In this document: piece after piece, positions 36,921 through 45,804 of the stretch
Position numbering within the stretch: position 1 is the first letter of the stretch
How the letters are laid out: each line of letters starts with the position of its first letter
Origin: Saprospiraceae bacterium
GTDB taxonomy: Bacteria > Bacteroidota > Bacteroidia > Chitinophagales > Saprospiraceae
Assembly: GCA_017987975.1 (NCBI GenBank)
Contig: JAGNSQ010000008.1
Location: forward strand, 1-46,211
Reading direction: 5' to 3'
DNA length: 46,211 bases
Notes under the pieces: model-generated
Seen by the model: only the letters and a program-made list of their open reading frames with translations
The model's database searches: none
Told to the model about the DNA's origin: nothing
Position numbers and translations under genes: made by a program

Positions 36921-37406
36921 ATGGAAGTAAGCTTTAATAAAACAGACAATCTGATCCAGGAAGTTAAGCAGATCTTTACTACTTACCTTGAAAAACATGA
37001 GCTCAGAAAAACACCTGAACGATATGCCATTCTGGAAGAAATTTACAGAAGAAACGATCACTTTGATGCGGAAGCCCTGTTTATTCACATGAAAAACCAA
37101 AACTACAGGGTCAGTAGGGCTACGGTGTACAATACCCTCGACCTGCTGGTATCTTGTGATTTGGTAACCCGACACCAATTTGGAAAAAACTTTGCCCAGT
37201 ACGAGAAGTCATATGGCTTTAGACAACACGACCACATGATTTGTGTGGACTGTGGTCAGGTGCTGGAATTTTGTGATCCCAGAATTCAGCAAATCAAAAA
37301 CATGATGGGTGATTTATTGGAGTTTTCTGTTACCCACCATGCCCTCAATTTATATGGAAAATGTCAGAAAAAGGATTGTGTGCATAAAGTTGAACAGAAG
37401 AATTAG
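36921..37406 (+). CDS. Fur family metal-responsive transcription regulator
   Basis: This encodes 161 residues. The N-terminal winged helix has '[13 protein letters not shown]' and '[14 protein letters not shown]'. The dimerisation/metal part has '[12 protein letters not shown]' and a C-terminal 'CQKKDC', the two CxxC-type pairs that bind structural zinc. Metal-sensing histidines include 'HDH'. Fur subtypes (iron, zinc, peroxide) cannot be separated safely here. It is the second gene of the RelA/SpoT run, with a 2-nt gap; the next gene follows after 3 nt. Confidence 0.92.
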   Translation: MEVSFNKTDNLIQEVKQIFTTYLEKHELRKTPERYAILEEIYRRNDHFDAEALFIHMKNQNYRVSRATVYNTLDLLVSCDLVTRHQFGKNFAQYEKSYGFRQHDHMICVDCGQVLEFCDPRIQQIKNMMGDLLEFSVTHHALNLYGKCQKKDCVHKVEQKN

Positions 37407-37409
37407 GTC

Positions 37410-38090
37410 ATGCCCGATATGGTAAAACGCCTGACCAGGGATTTTGAGCAGCATGCCAATGTTGAAAATGCCCGTGCGATGGAGGCATACATGAAAAATA
37501 ATTTTCCATTTTGGGGCATTAAAACAGAACTCCGACGAACGCTGGTTGCTCCCTATATTTTGGAATTTAAATCCTTGGCAGCAGCCGAACAACAAGCCAT
37601 AATATTGGCCCTTTGGTCAAAACCGCAAAGAGAATTTCATCAGGCAGCGCTGGATTTGGCGGTAAAAATTGTTAAAAAAACAAATCTTGCCTGGCTGCCA
37701 TTTTGGGAAGATAAACTGATGAGTAATGCCTGGTGGGACAGCGTTGATTATATTGCCCCTTCATTGATAGGCCCCCTTTTGTTGGACAAGCCAGATTTGC
37801 AGGAGAAATATGCCTGGGAATGGATGGAGTCGGCCTATCTTTGGAAACAAAGGGCAGCTTTGATTTTTCAGATCAAATACAGGACCAAAACCAATCAAAA
37901 ACTGCTTTTTGACCTGGTATTGAGCTGTGCCGACACCAAAGCATTTTTTCTTCGAAAGGGTTCGGGATGGGCATTGAGGGAGTATGGAAAGTATGCGCCA
38001 CAGGAGGTATCCCAGTTTGTCAATGAGCACAAGGACGTGCTTTCGGGCCTGACGGTGCGGGAGGCGGTGAGAAACATGGAAAAACAGTAG
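37410..38090 (+). CDS. DNA alkylation repair protein, AlkD-like HEAT-repeat
   Basis: This encodes 226 residues, typical of the AlkC/AlkD family. Helical HEAT-like repeats cover the protein. Family landmarks are 'MEAYMKNNFPFWGIKT', 'WWDSVDYIAP' (Trp/Asp of the lesion-binding groove) and 'FFLRKGSGWALREYGK'. Such glycosylases remove alkylated purines such as 3-methyladenine. The ATG is 3 nt after fur. It is the last gene before the AT-rich segment, and no clear terminator follows. Confidence 0.88.
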   Translation: MPDMVKRLTRDFEQHANVENARAMEAYMKNNFPFWGIKTELRRTLVAPYILEFKSLAAAEQQAIILALWSKPQREFHQAALDLAVKIVKKTNLAWLPFWEDKLMSNAWWDSVDYIAPSLIGPLLLDKPDLQEKYAWEWMESAYLWKQRAALIFQIKYRTKTNQKLLFDLVLSCADTKAFFLRKGSGWALREYGKYAPQEVSQFVNEHKDVLSGLTVREAVRNMEKQ

Positions 38091-38222
38091 AAAGTTATTC
38101 ATGTACTCAAAAGTGGCAGTTTTCAGTAATTATGTTAAATATTTGTTAAATATATGTTAATTATAATTTTTAACTTTAATTTTTATTTACATTTATAAAG
38201 ATTATAAAATTAATTAAAATAA

Positions 38223-38714
38223 ATGAACATGAAAAAAATAGCATTATTATCGACTTTTCTTGTAATTGTTATGGTTGTGGTAAATAGAGGAACAGCACAA
38301 TCATGTAGTTCTAATTTCAAACAAATTATTATTAATTGTTTGTTACCTTCTGAATCAGAAGACAATTTTACTTGTGGAGGATTTCAAGGGCAAACAAGTT
38401 CAATAGCCGATTTGATAGCATCTAATGTTTTGCTTCCTTCTGCTTTGGCTTTAACCACACCTCAAAAGATAATTATTTTTGGAAGGTTAAGAATTGATCA
38501 AGACTATACTTTTGCAGAAGGTAGTAAACTTATTTTTGCTAGGGATAATACGACCTCGTTTGGATTAAATATAAGCCCATTGATTGATGATGGGAAATCA
38601 ATAAAATTTATTGGTACAGAAATCTTTTCTACTGATCAAGATTGTAATAATTTGAGATATATAATATCATCTATACAAAATTGTTCAGTATATTTTGAGG
38701 GAAGTACAGTGTAA
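38223..38714 (+). CDS. secreted beta-helix protein, N-terminal fragment (frameshifted)
   Basis: This encodes 163 residues. The signal peptide (1-26) 'MKKIALLS...GTAQ' follows an extra MN. The rest has short strands and turns and ends abruptly at a TAA (38712-38714) in 'FEGSTV'. Skipping one T after the GTG continues straight into the frame of the following ORF ('..STV-NNFDGVEY..'), which carries the same kind of short beta-strand repeats, so this is the first part of one original protein of about 915 residues. There may be no function without the rest. An assembly error is equally possible. Confidence 0.7.
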   Translation: MNMKKIALLSTFLVIVMVVVNRGTAQSCSSNFKQIIINCLLPSESEDNFTCGGFQGQTSSIADLIASNVLLPSALALTTPQKIIIFGRLRIDQDYTFAEGSKLIFARDNTTSFGLNISPLIDDGKSIKFIGTEIFSTDQDCNNLRYIISSIQNCSVYFEGSTV

Positions 38715-40971
38715 TAATTTTGACGGTGTAGAATATGAGAACAACATGAATAATGTAGTTTGTAAGAACTCAAATTTTATTAATTGTAAGCACTTTTTTA
38801 TTCAAAATACAAACAATAATAGCATTGATCAGCTAGTAGTTGAAAGTTCAACATTTGAAGGCATTAATTATAGTTCTAATTGGATTGAATTATATAATTT
38901 ATCTAATTTTTATTGTAAAAACAACATTGTAAAGAAATTTTTAACTGGTCTTTCAGTCTGGGGAAATATCAATGTATTAATTACTGAAAGTGAATTTGAT
39001 AATGCAGTTTCTGTAATTGCACAAGAAGTAACTGGCATTCCAACTATTACTATACATGATAACGTTTTTTTAAATGATGATATTTTAAATTGGTTTGTGG
39101 GGAATACAATAATTAACGTGTCCAATAACACTTACAACAGAGAATTTTCAAATTCTTCAGTTTCAAATTTTCCATATCAAATATTAATTTCTAGAAATAA
39201 AATTGGCAGATATGTGATAGATAACAATAGCTTTAGTAATGAATATAGTTCTATTGGAGTTTCATCTGGATCCATTCTTTTAAATGAAAATTCATGCTTT
39301 GGCAAAGTTCAGTCAAATTATTTAAATATTTTAAATCCGAACAGACAATTGGGAATTAGCATAACTGGTACTTCGCATTGCAAGGTATCTAATAACACCA
39401 TATATTCTAATGAAAAAGGCTTTTTAATAGATGCAGTTGAATCTAATAATAATATAATAGGGTTTAATTCAATATTTAGTTCTGTTAATGGTCCTGTAAC
39501 TAATAATCCTATTTATTTACAACTTTCTAACAACAATCAGATTTCTTATAATCAGATATTTGGTGCAAGTGGCGGAGTTGATTATGGCCCATACAACCAA
39601 ATTGCAATTAATGGTATTGTTTCAAGGAAAAATGCTATTACCTGTAATGAGATATATAATTTTTCCCACGGATTAGAAACTTATTATCAAAATGATGGAA
39701 TGGATTTAACTACCAATAAATTTAATAACACAAAATTTGGTTTATATTTGGGTGAATTGGGTATTATAGGAAAACAAATAAATAAAGGGAATATATGGAA
39801 TATTAGTGGGGCCTTTGATGGAACTGGAAATGCAAATATACATTCAACCTTTAAGCATGCTTATTTTGGAAATTTTGTACCCAATCCAATCACTGGACCG
39901 GCTAATTGGTATCAGTATGGAGGTAATGAGCCTGATTATGAAAAAGAGGGTTACTGTATTGAAAGTATAATTTCACTTACAGATAATATTAGCTATCCAC
40001 CAACTCAGAATTGTTGCACTAGCTTTGTTGATAGCATAGCAAATAATGAAGAGTTTATAGCAATAGATTCTATAACCGATGATCCTGCAGTCCCCCCATA
40101 TACTATTTGTCCTGTATTACCTGAAGTATTTATTCCAATTTATTATGCATATTATGATATAATAAGTGATTCATCAATTTGGAACAATAACCAAAATTAT
40201 TTATCATTTATTAATTATTATAAAAATACTTCTTTAGGTAGTTTGGCAGAAATCGAATACAAGTTTAATCAATTAAGGACTTTAGTTTCTGATTTAAATA
40301 ATGATAAAATAACAACCACAATTAAATATATTGATTCTCTTTTGATTAATAATGCAGATTCAATAACAATAAATAGATATTTAGATACGTTAAGTGCGAT
40401 AACCATCGAAAAAAATAATGAAAGCAAAATATTTTTAGAAGGAATTAGTTCTAGCTGCGACAGTTTAATTTTACAGGTAGATTCTATATTAAACCAACCG
40501 ATTATACATATTTCCAAAAAATTAGCTATAACAATTAGGAGTAAATTGATGAGTTTAAAAGATTATAATAGAGTAATTGGTCAAACTGAGTTTAATGAAC
40601 TCTCTCAAATAGCAAATGGGTGTTTTTCAAGAGATGGTGTAGGAGTGTTATTCGCAAGAACATTGCTTAACGTTTCAAGTCACCAGTATTATGATATATG
40701 CGTGGATAATAGATCGGTGGCAGGTTTAAATGAAATTGGAAGCACTAAAGTGTTTCCAAATCCGGCTTCAAATTACCTGAATTTATCTTTTGATTCAGAT
40801 TTTTTTGATTCGCACAAAATTATAGATATTTTTGGAAGAGTAGTTAAAACAGGGTCCTTGGAAAAAACTTTAGATATAAGTGAACTAACTAACGGAATCT
40901 ACACTTTAGAATTCATAAATTCTGAAGGTTATGTTCGATCAACTTATTTTAAATTTATTAAATCCAATTAA
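38695..40971 (+). CDS. secreted parallel beta-helix protein, main fragment with T9SS sorting domain
   Basis: The open frame runs from a TTG at 38695 (first ATG at 38746) for up to 758 residues; it is probably the continuation of the previous ORF after a +1 frameshift. It has many short repeated units such as 'VVCKNSNFINC', 'LVVESSTFEG' and 'NNIIGFNSIFS' with Asn ladders and 20-25 residue spacing, typical of right-handed parallel beta-helices of the pectate lyase fold (NosD/CASH-type). From about residue 450 a different, helical/disordered region follows, then the T9SS type A domain from 'VFPNPASNYLNL' to 'YFKFIKSN'. No polysaccharide-lyase catalytic residues can be assigned. Alone this ORF lacks a signal peptide. 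Confidence 0.75.
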   Translation: MREVQCNNFDGVEYENNMNNVVCKNSNFINCKHFFIQNTNNNSIDQLVVESSTFEGINYSSNWIELYNLSNFYCKNNIVKKFLTGLSVWGNINVLITESEFDNAVSVIAQEVTGIPTITIHDNVFLNDDILNWFVGNTIINVSNNTYNREFSNSSVSNFPYQILISRNKIGRYVIDNNSFSNEYSSIGVSSGSILLNENSCFGKVQSNYLNILNPNRQLGISITGTSHCKVSNNTIYSNEKGFLIDAVESNNNIIGFNSIFSSVNGPVTNNPIYLQLSNNNQISYNQIFGASGGVDYGPYNQIAINGIVSRKNAITCNEIYNFSHGLETYYQNDGMDLTTNKFNNTKFGLYLGELGIIGKQINKGNIWNISGAFDGTGNANIHSTFKHAYFGNFVPNPITGPANWYQYGGNEPDYEKEGYCIESIISLTDNISYPPTQNCCTSFVDSIANNEEFIAIDSITDDPAVPPYTICPVLPEVFIPIYYAYYDIISDSSIWNNNQNYLSFINYYKNTSLGSLAEIEYKFNQLRTLVSDLNNDKITTTIKYIDSLLINNADSITINRYLDTLSAITIEKNNESKIFLEGISSSCDSLILQVDSILNQPIIHISKKLAITIRSKLMSLKDYNRVIGQTEFNELSQIANGCFSRDGVGVLFARTLLNVSSHQYYDICVDNRSVAGLNEIGSTKVFPNPASNYLNLSFDSDFFDSHKIIDIFGRVVKTGSLEKTLDISELTNGIYTLEFINSEGYVRSTYFKFIKSN

Positions 40972-41016
40972 TAATATACATAGGTATTTGCTTCTTTTTA
41001 GTTATTTTCCATTATT

Positions 41017-42345
41017 ATGAGAGTGTTAATAATTATTGTTGTAATTGATATTTTATTTAGTAAAAATTTATCATCTCAAAAGTATGATGAGAATTATTAT
41101 GTTAGATCTGAAATAGAAGCAAATTTTAAGCACCAAATAAGCAAGTTGCATTTTTATGAAGATTCTATAAGTTTGGAATTCATTAGATATTGCGATGGAC
41201 AGGATGGTACAAACACCAGTGTTAATGCCATTTCAGATAGCCTAGGCAATTTATTATTCTATTTTGTGAATAAATCCTTGTATAATAAGTATCATGAATT
41301 TATATTCAACGGAGATTCATTGGAGAATAATTTTAATCTCTTAGTGGAGGACGGAAGTACAGATTCTTCTAGCTATACTATATCAGATCATGATGTTTTT
41401 GTGTTGCCGGTTCCAGGTATGGAGGGACAATTTTTGTTTTTCTATCGTGTTTCTTATAGAAGCAAACTGAATGGATATAAAAGCCCAATTTATTTTTCCA
41501 GAGTTGATATGAACCAACTAAATGGTAAAGGGGCTATAGTCGAAAGGAATATCTTATTGTCTTCTGCAAACCATCATGGAATGATTCCAATAAAGCACGC
41601 AAATGGAATAGATTGGTGGATTCTTTGCCCGGTTTATGGTGAGAATATGGTATATACTTTTTTGTTAACTTCAGAAGGATTGATATACAACAATTCGAAA
41701 ATATTTGAAATAAGCCCTGATAATTATTATTATAAAATATTCATTGGGACAGTGGCTTCGGATTTTACGGGATCTTATTGGTCTTCTGAAGGTAATATGT
41801 TTGCCGTTTCTTATGCGAATGAAGATGTCTTGTTTTTTGAATTCGACAGATGTAATGGTAACATAAGATATGCAGGTGTGTTTGTTCAGAAGAATAAGGA
41901 AATCTACCCTGTTGGAAATTCATCAGTAGTTTTTGATGATTTGCTGAAGGTTGCTTATTTTAGTAATCGGCTTGGAACTTTTCTTTTTGATTATAAGTGT
42001 GCCAAAGTAACTCAGTTAAATGTGGAGGTTGTGCGATACAAACTTGACAGTTTCTTTAGCTCAATTTTGCAATATCGTGATAAATATCTTCTAAGTAATT
42101 ACGATAGGATTAAATATATTCCTAAAGTTTGGCATATGCCGGAAAAGTTTCAATTTGACAAGGAGTTGGCTATTTCGCAAGAGGGATGGATTTTTAGATT
42201 ACATCGCTACCCTAATTATAGATTAGGAAAATCCTCAGGTTATAAACAAGATGAATGTATTATAAATGAAGGTGCATTGAGCAGTAATATTAAACCAAAG
42301 TTTGTATTTCTGGAAAAAGAATACTTTAGCATATTGCAAAATTGA
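41017..42345 (+). CDS. secreted propeller-like protein, paralog 1 (no sorting domain)
   Basis: This encodes 442 residues. The N-terminus is a signal peptide ('MRVLIIIVVIDILF...LSSQ'). The body has repeated four-strand patterns and 'IKHANGIDWWIL', a block recurring in Saprospiraceae secreted propeller proteins as 'HANGRDWW' (from memory). The second paralog has the matching 'LPHKNGIDYWIV'. No T9SS C-terminal domain: it ends 'FLEKEYFSILQN', at the level where the paralog continues to its sorting domain. It may remain periplasmic or be a truncated cargo. 45 nt after the beta-helix gene and 5 nt before the next. Unknown function. Confidence 0.78.
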   Translation: MRVLIIIVVIDILFSKNLSSQKYDENYYVRSEIEANFKHQISKLHFYEDSISLEFIRYCDGQDGTNTSVNAISDSLGNLLFYFVNKSLYNKYHEFIFNGDSLENNFNLLVEDGSTDSSSYTISDHDVFVLPVPGMEGQFLFFYRVSYRSKLNGYKSPIYFSRVDMNQLNGKGAIVERNILLSSANHHGMIPIKHANGIDWWILCPVYGENMVYTFLLTSEGLIYNNSKIFEISPDNYYYKIFIGTVASDFTGSYWSSEGNMFAVSYANEDVLFFEFDRCNGNIRYAGVFVQKNKEIYPVGNSSVVFDDLLKVAYFSNRLGTFLFDYKCAKVTQLNVEVVRYKLDSFFSSILQYRDKYLLSNYDRIKYIPKVWHMPEKFQFDKELAISQEGWIFRLHRYPNYRLGKSSGYKQDECIINEGALSSNIKPKFVFLEKEYFSILQN

Positions 42346-42350
42346 GTTAA

Positions 42351-43787
42351 ATGATAAGAATATTATTATATTGTGGATTAATATTATTAAACAGTATGTG
42401 TTATGGTCAGGTAGACTGTTTTTTAACCCAATTCAACTTTTCAAAAGGGCCGATTCAAAATTGGTCAGTATCTATACAAAATGAAGGTTTAAAATTCAGA
42501 GAACAAGGTAGCCAATTATTTTTTGGTAATACTGGAAGCAGAATACAAGTTAAAGAAAATATTGACTTATCTTTTAATGGTGTAACTTTGTACGATAACA
42601 TTAAGCAGCATGTAATTGATAATGTCCGATTTAATTTATCGCCTGAAGTTTTTGATTTTAATAGTAATACCGGAAGCCTATTAGAGGGTAGTACTATTTT
42701 TGCTGAAAAACCTGGTAGTGAGAAACTCATATATATATTTCACCAGGATGGAGGCATTAATTGTGATAAGAAGGATTATAATAAAATATATTATAGTATC
42801 TTTAATACTGAAATAAATGAAATTGAAATCCAAAATGAGTTAATTTATGAAGGGAATGTTTCTAATCTATGTATTCTACCTCACAAAAATGGAATCGACT
42901 ATTGGATCGTTTTTATCAATTTCGATTCTTTATCAATTGAACTTTTTTTAATTTCGAAAGAAGGTATTACCTATCACAATAGCCATGTTGTAAATTATAA
43001 CAGTTTTTTTTTAGAGGGTGGCAGTTTAGTATATAATAGAAATTGCAATTCAATTATATTTCATAATGTTGCAAAAGGTTTGATTTTTATTAAATTTGAT
43101 ATGTGTAGTGGTGAAGTGGTAAATTCATTTCTGCAACCAAACACAGGATCAAATTGCATAAGTAGCACTTCTTTTTTTACTAAAGATGGAGAATACGTTC
43201 TTTTTACTCATTATAGTGATAATGGCAAAATTGGAGGTATGTATAAAGGCCTTAAACAAATTGAAATATTTGATGTCTCAAGAATAGGAATTGATGCATT
43301 CCCCAAGTGGATAATACCACTATCAGATAACTTTACTCCAGGTTCTGCAATATATGCTGACAATAATATGCAATTAGTACTTTTAAGTAAAATAGTTTCA
43401 AATAGATATTACTTCATTGAAATAAACGACCTAACACCCCCGAAATTCATATCAAAAAAATTGCCGTTTTATTATATTCCAAATCGTATAGCATACGCCT
43501 ATCTTAATACTGGGCTAGATTTATGTGTCAGTAATCAACAAAATTTAGCCACAAATAAAATTGTTACGCATCTAAATCCGTTTCATAATTCAGTTTTTAT
43601 AACGACTAATTTTGAAAGCGAGAATATAGATTGGATTCTTTATGATGCGATGGGTAATATACTTGAGCCAAATTTTAGTTTTATTTCAAAGAATTATTTT
43701 GAAATAGATTTTCAATTATTTCCTAGTGGGTTTTATTTTTTGGTGAACTATAAAAGTGGGACAAATGAAAAATTGGTTAAATATTAA
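42351..43787 (+). CDS. secreted propeller-like protein, paralog 2 with T9SS-like C-terminal domain
   Basis: This encodes 478 residues. The signal peptide is 'MIRILLYCGLILLNSMCYGQ'. The middle carries strands and the block 'HKNGIDYWIV', aligned with 'HANGIDWWIL' in the previous protein, followed in both by 'LFLISKEGITYHNS' versus 'TFLLTSEGLIYNNS'; the pair is clearly paralogous. The last ~75 residues ('NPFHNSVFITTNF', 'WILYDAMGNILEP', 'LFPSGFYFLVNYKSG') have the layout of a T9SS type A sorting domain, somewhat diverged. The end overlaps the Kazal gene by 23 nt. Function unknown; a surface-displayed binding propeller is a guess. Confidence 0.78.
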   Translation: MIRILLYCGLILLNSMCYGQVDCFLTQFNFSKGPIQNWSVSIQNEGLKFREQGSQLFFGNTGSRIQVKENIDLSFNGVTLYDNIKQHVIDNVRFNLSPEVFDFNSNTGSLLEGSTIFAEKPGSEKLIYIFHQDGGINCDKKDYNKIYYSIFNTEINEIEIQNELIYEGNVSNLCILPHKNGIDYWIVFINFDSLSIELFLISKEGITYHNSHVVNYNSFFLEGGSLVYNRNCNSIIFHNVAKGLIFIKFDMCSGEVVNSFLQPNTGSNCISSTSFFTKDGEYVLFTHYSDNGKIGGMYKGLKQIEIFDVSRIGIDAFPKWIIPLSDNFTPGSAIYADNNMQLVLLSKIVSNRYYFIEINDLTPPKFISKKLPFYYIPNRIAYAYLNTGLDLCVSNQQNLATNKIVTHLNPFHNSVFITTNFESENIDWILYDAMGNILEPNFSFISKNYFEIDFQLFPSGFYFLVNYKSGTNEKLVKY

Positions 43788-45435
43788 ATATTTTATTTTT
43801 CTCATATTTTTGATGATTTTCCCTACTCGTACTTATACTCAGTGTATTGATAGTACTTTGATTAATCACGCTGTATTAACTGATGCATGTTTTGAATATG
43901 AGGATGTTAAAATGAATGGGTTTGATTATATTTATGATAATGTATATATCAATCCTGTTTGTGGATGCGATGGTAAGACATATACAAATGAATATTGTGC
44001 AAAGTATTTTGCAGGAATAAAGTCATGGACTCTTGGACCATGTAAATGTAATGATTCGCTTGCCTTAGATAAGGAATATATTATTCAGGACTTATCTATT
44101 TTTTCTCAAAAATCTAGGGTTGAAGAATTTGGTAATCCTGTTTGCGGGTGTGATGGTAAGCCTTATTTGTCTAAAATCCACGCATTAAAATCTGGAATTG
44201 TAGAATGGGAAGATCATAATTGTAAAAACTGCATTGATTCATCGATTATTAAGCCTTCTATTGTTTGTAACACATTTTCTTTAGTTGATTATATATTTCC
44301 AAGGGTTTTTGGATGTGACGGTAGATGGTATACTTCAATTTGTGAAGCGTATTACCACTATGGTATAACAAAGTTTTTCTGGTCTTATCAATATAAAGAT
44401 ATTGCCAAGTATGACTTAACTAAAATTGATACTTCTTTTAGTTGTGATACAATTTATAATCCTGTATGTGGAAGCGATTGGAAGACATATTATAATTCAT
44501 GTATTGCGGTAAAACATTTTGGTGTTATAGATTATTACACTGGTCCTTGTCATTGCGAAGATTCACTTGCTATAGGTTCTCTACCTTTTTGTAAAACTGA
44601 AGATTTCGCGCCGGTATGTGGGTGTGATGGAAAAACCTATTATAATAGCTGCCTTGCATTCAATCACCATGGTATTACGGTTTTCACGAGCAATACACCT
44701 TGTAAAGAGTGTATTGATGAATCTGTTATTGTGCCTAATGTTTTATGTAATGTAACTTCTGAAAATGTCATTTGCGGTTGTGACAACAAAGTCTATTCCA
44801 GTTATTGCGATGCATTTTATAAAAACGGCATAGTAAAATTACGCGAATGCAATTGTATTGAGCCTAATTTAATTGTAGATACTACAGATGCAAATGAGGT
44901 CTCATTTTTTCAACCGGTATGTGGGTGTGATGGAAAGACATATCCAAACAGAAACTTTGCAAAGTATAAAAAAGGTATTACAAAGTATACGGACGGCGTT
45001 TGCTTTGGAGCTTGTAAAGAGGAAAATTTAATTATTCCAGATATAACATGTTCTGATGTTTTTGATCCTGTTTGCGGATGTGATTCGATTACTTACCAAA
45101 ATGCTTGTGTTGCACGATATCAACACGGAGTTTTAAATTTTGTCTCTGGGGAATGTACTAAAGCAAGTTCAGTGAATCAACCAATACATGAAGTTTCACA
45201 AATTGGTGTTTATCCAAATCCAACTAATGATTATTTGAATTTGGTTGTGCCAGACAATAATGATCTTGAATTATTAGTATATGATATTACCGGTAAATTA
45301 ATTTTAAAATTGGAAAATATGAGTATTTCAAGAATTGAATTTGGTTCGTATCCGCCAGGAATATATTTTATTGACATACTTTACCAAAATAATGAAATGA
45401 AGAGCAAAAGTTCGTTTAAAGTAATTAAATTATGA
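43765..45435 (+). CDS. multi-Kazal-domain secreted protein with T9SS type A sorting domain
   Basis: This encodes 556 residues from ATG 43765; a GTG at 43756 would add three residues. Signal peptide is about residues 1-26. Eight Kazal-like modules follow with the core pattern 'PVCGCDGKTY.N.C.A...GI': residues about 64-93, 124-153, 182-207, 232-262, 283-313, 334-362, 384-413 and 434-464. Modules 2, 3 and 7 have lost one or more of the usual cysteines. From 480 a T9SS type A sorting domain starts ('IGVYPNPTNDYLNL') and ends 'SFKVIKL'. Kazal modules bind and block serine proteases, so the protein could be a surface or released multi-target inhibitor, but activity is inferred. It is the last gene of the AT-rich set; an IS3 remnant begins 30 bp after the stop. 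Confidence 0.88.
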   Translation: MKNWLNIKYFIFLIFLMIFPTRTYTQCIDSTLINHAVLTDACFEYEDVKMNGFDYIYDNVYINPVCGCDGKTYTNEYCAKYFAGIKSWTLGPCKCNDSLALDKEYIIQDLSIFSQKSRVEEFGNPVCGCDGKPYLSKIHALKSGIVEWEDHNCKNCIDSSIIKPSIVCNTFSLVDYIFPRVFGCDGRWYTSICEAYYHYGITKFFWSYQYKDIAKYDLTKIDTSFSCDTIYNPVCGSDWKTYYNSCIAVKHFGVIDYYTGPCHCEDSLAIGSLPFCKTEDFAPVCGCDGKTYYNSCLAFNHHGITVFTSNTPCKECIDESVIVPNVLCNVTSENVICGCDNKVYSSYCDAFYKNGIVKLRECNCIEPNLIVDTTDANEVSFFQPVCGCDGKTYPNRNFAKYKKGITKYTDGVCFGACKEENLIIPDITCSDVFDPVCGCDSITYQNACVARYQHGVLNFVSGECTKASSVNQPIHEVSQIGVYPNPTNDYLNLVVPDNNDLELLVYDITGKLILKLENMSISRIEFGSYPPGIYFIDILYQNNEMKSKSSFKVIKL

Positions 45436-45465
45436 GGTTTATATTGGTTGATAGCTTAGTAGTTT

Positions 45466-45490
45466 TGTAAGCTCCCCCAAAAATCGTACG
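45466..45490 (+). repeat. left terminal inverted repeat of the IS3 remnant
   Basis: The sequence TGTAAGCTCCCCCAAAAATC followed by GTACG resembles the TG...CCCCCAAAA termini of IS3-family elements. It lies 48 bp before the orfA ATG. No complementary copy occurs in the remaining window, so the right end is missing. Confidence 0.6.
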
Positions 45491-45537
45491 GTTTAAAAAT
45501 AGACAAAAATGTTTAATTTTGAAAACGTGTTAGAAAC

Positions 45538-45804
45538 ATGAAAAGAACAAAATTTAGCCCAACTCAGATTGCCGGAATTCTCATGGAGTTTGAAACTGCT
45601 AAGCCATTGGATGCTATTATTAGGGAAAATGGCATAAGCAAGCCAACCTTTTATAATTGGTGTAAAAAGTACGGTGGATTAGAAGCCACGGAGTTAAAGC
45701 GGATAAAAGAGCTAGAAGAAGAGAACGCTCGATAAAAGCGTATGTACACTAATTTAGCTATGGAGCTGGACGTAGCCAACTACATCATTGAAAAAAAGCT
45801 TTAA
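45538..45804 (+). pseudogene. IS3-family transposase OrfA, nonsense mutation
   Basis: Residues 1-65 show the helix-turn-helix of OrfA ('TQIAGILMEFE', 'NGISKPTFYNWCKKYGG') and the leucine-zipper start 'LKRIKELEEENAR'. A TAA at 45733-45735 then stops it. Replacing this TAA by TTA restores the canonical '..ENARLKRMYTNLAMELD..' and reads to TAA at 45802-45804. At 45791-45798 is AAAAAAAG, the slippery site where IS3 elements shift -1 into orfB. Inactive as it stands. Confidence 0.82.

Noticed and set aside
38140-38165. Repeated TGTTAAATA-like units before the beta-helix gene, as iterons or a promoter
   Set aside because: Only two to three imperfect units in strongly AT-rich DNA; no TAnnTTTG match and no replication gene nearby.
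38700-38715. Programmed +1 frameshifting at GTG TAA T
   Set aside because: The codon context is unlike known +1 sites (no slippery pairing for tRNA-Val on TGT, no stimulatory structure seen); mutation or sequence error is simpler.
43954-45156. Kazal-coding repeats as a CRISPR-like or tandem DNA repeat
   Set aside because: Repeats are protein-level with variable spacing and DNA divergence; they lie inside one open frame.
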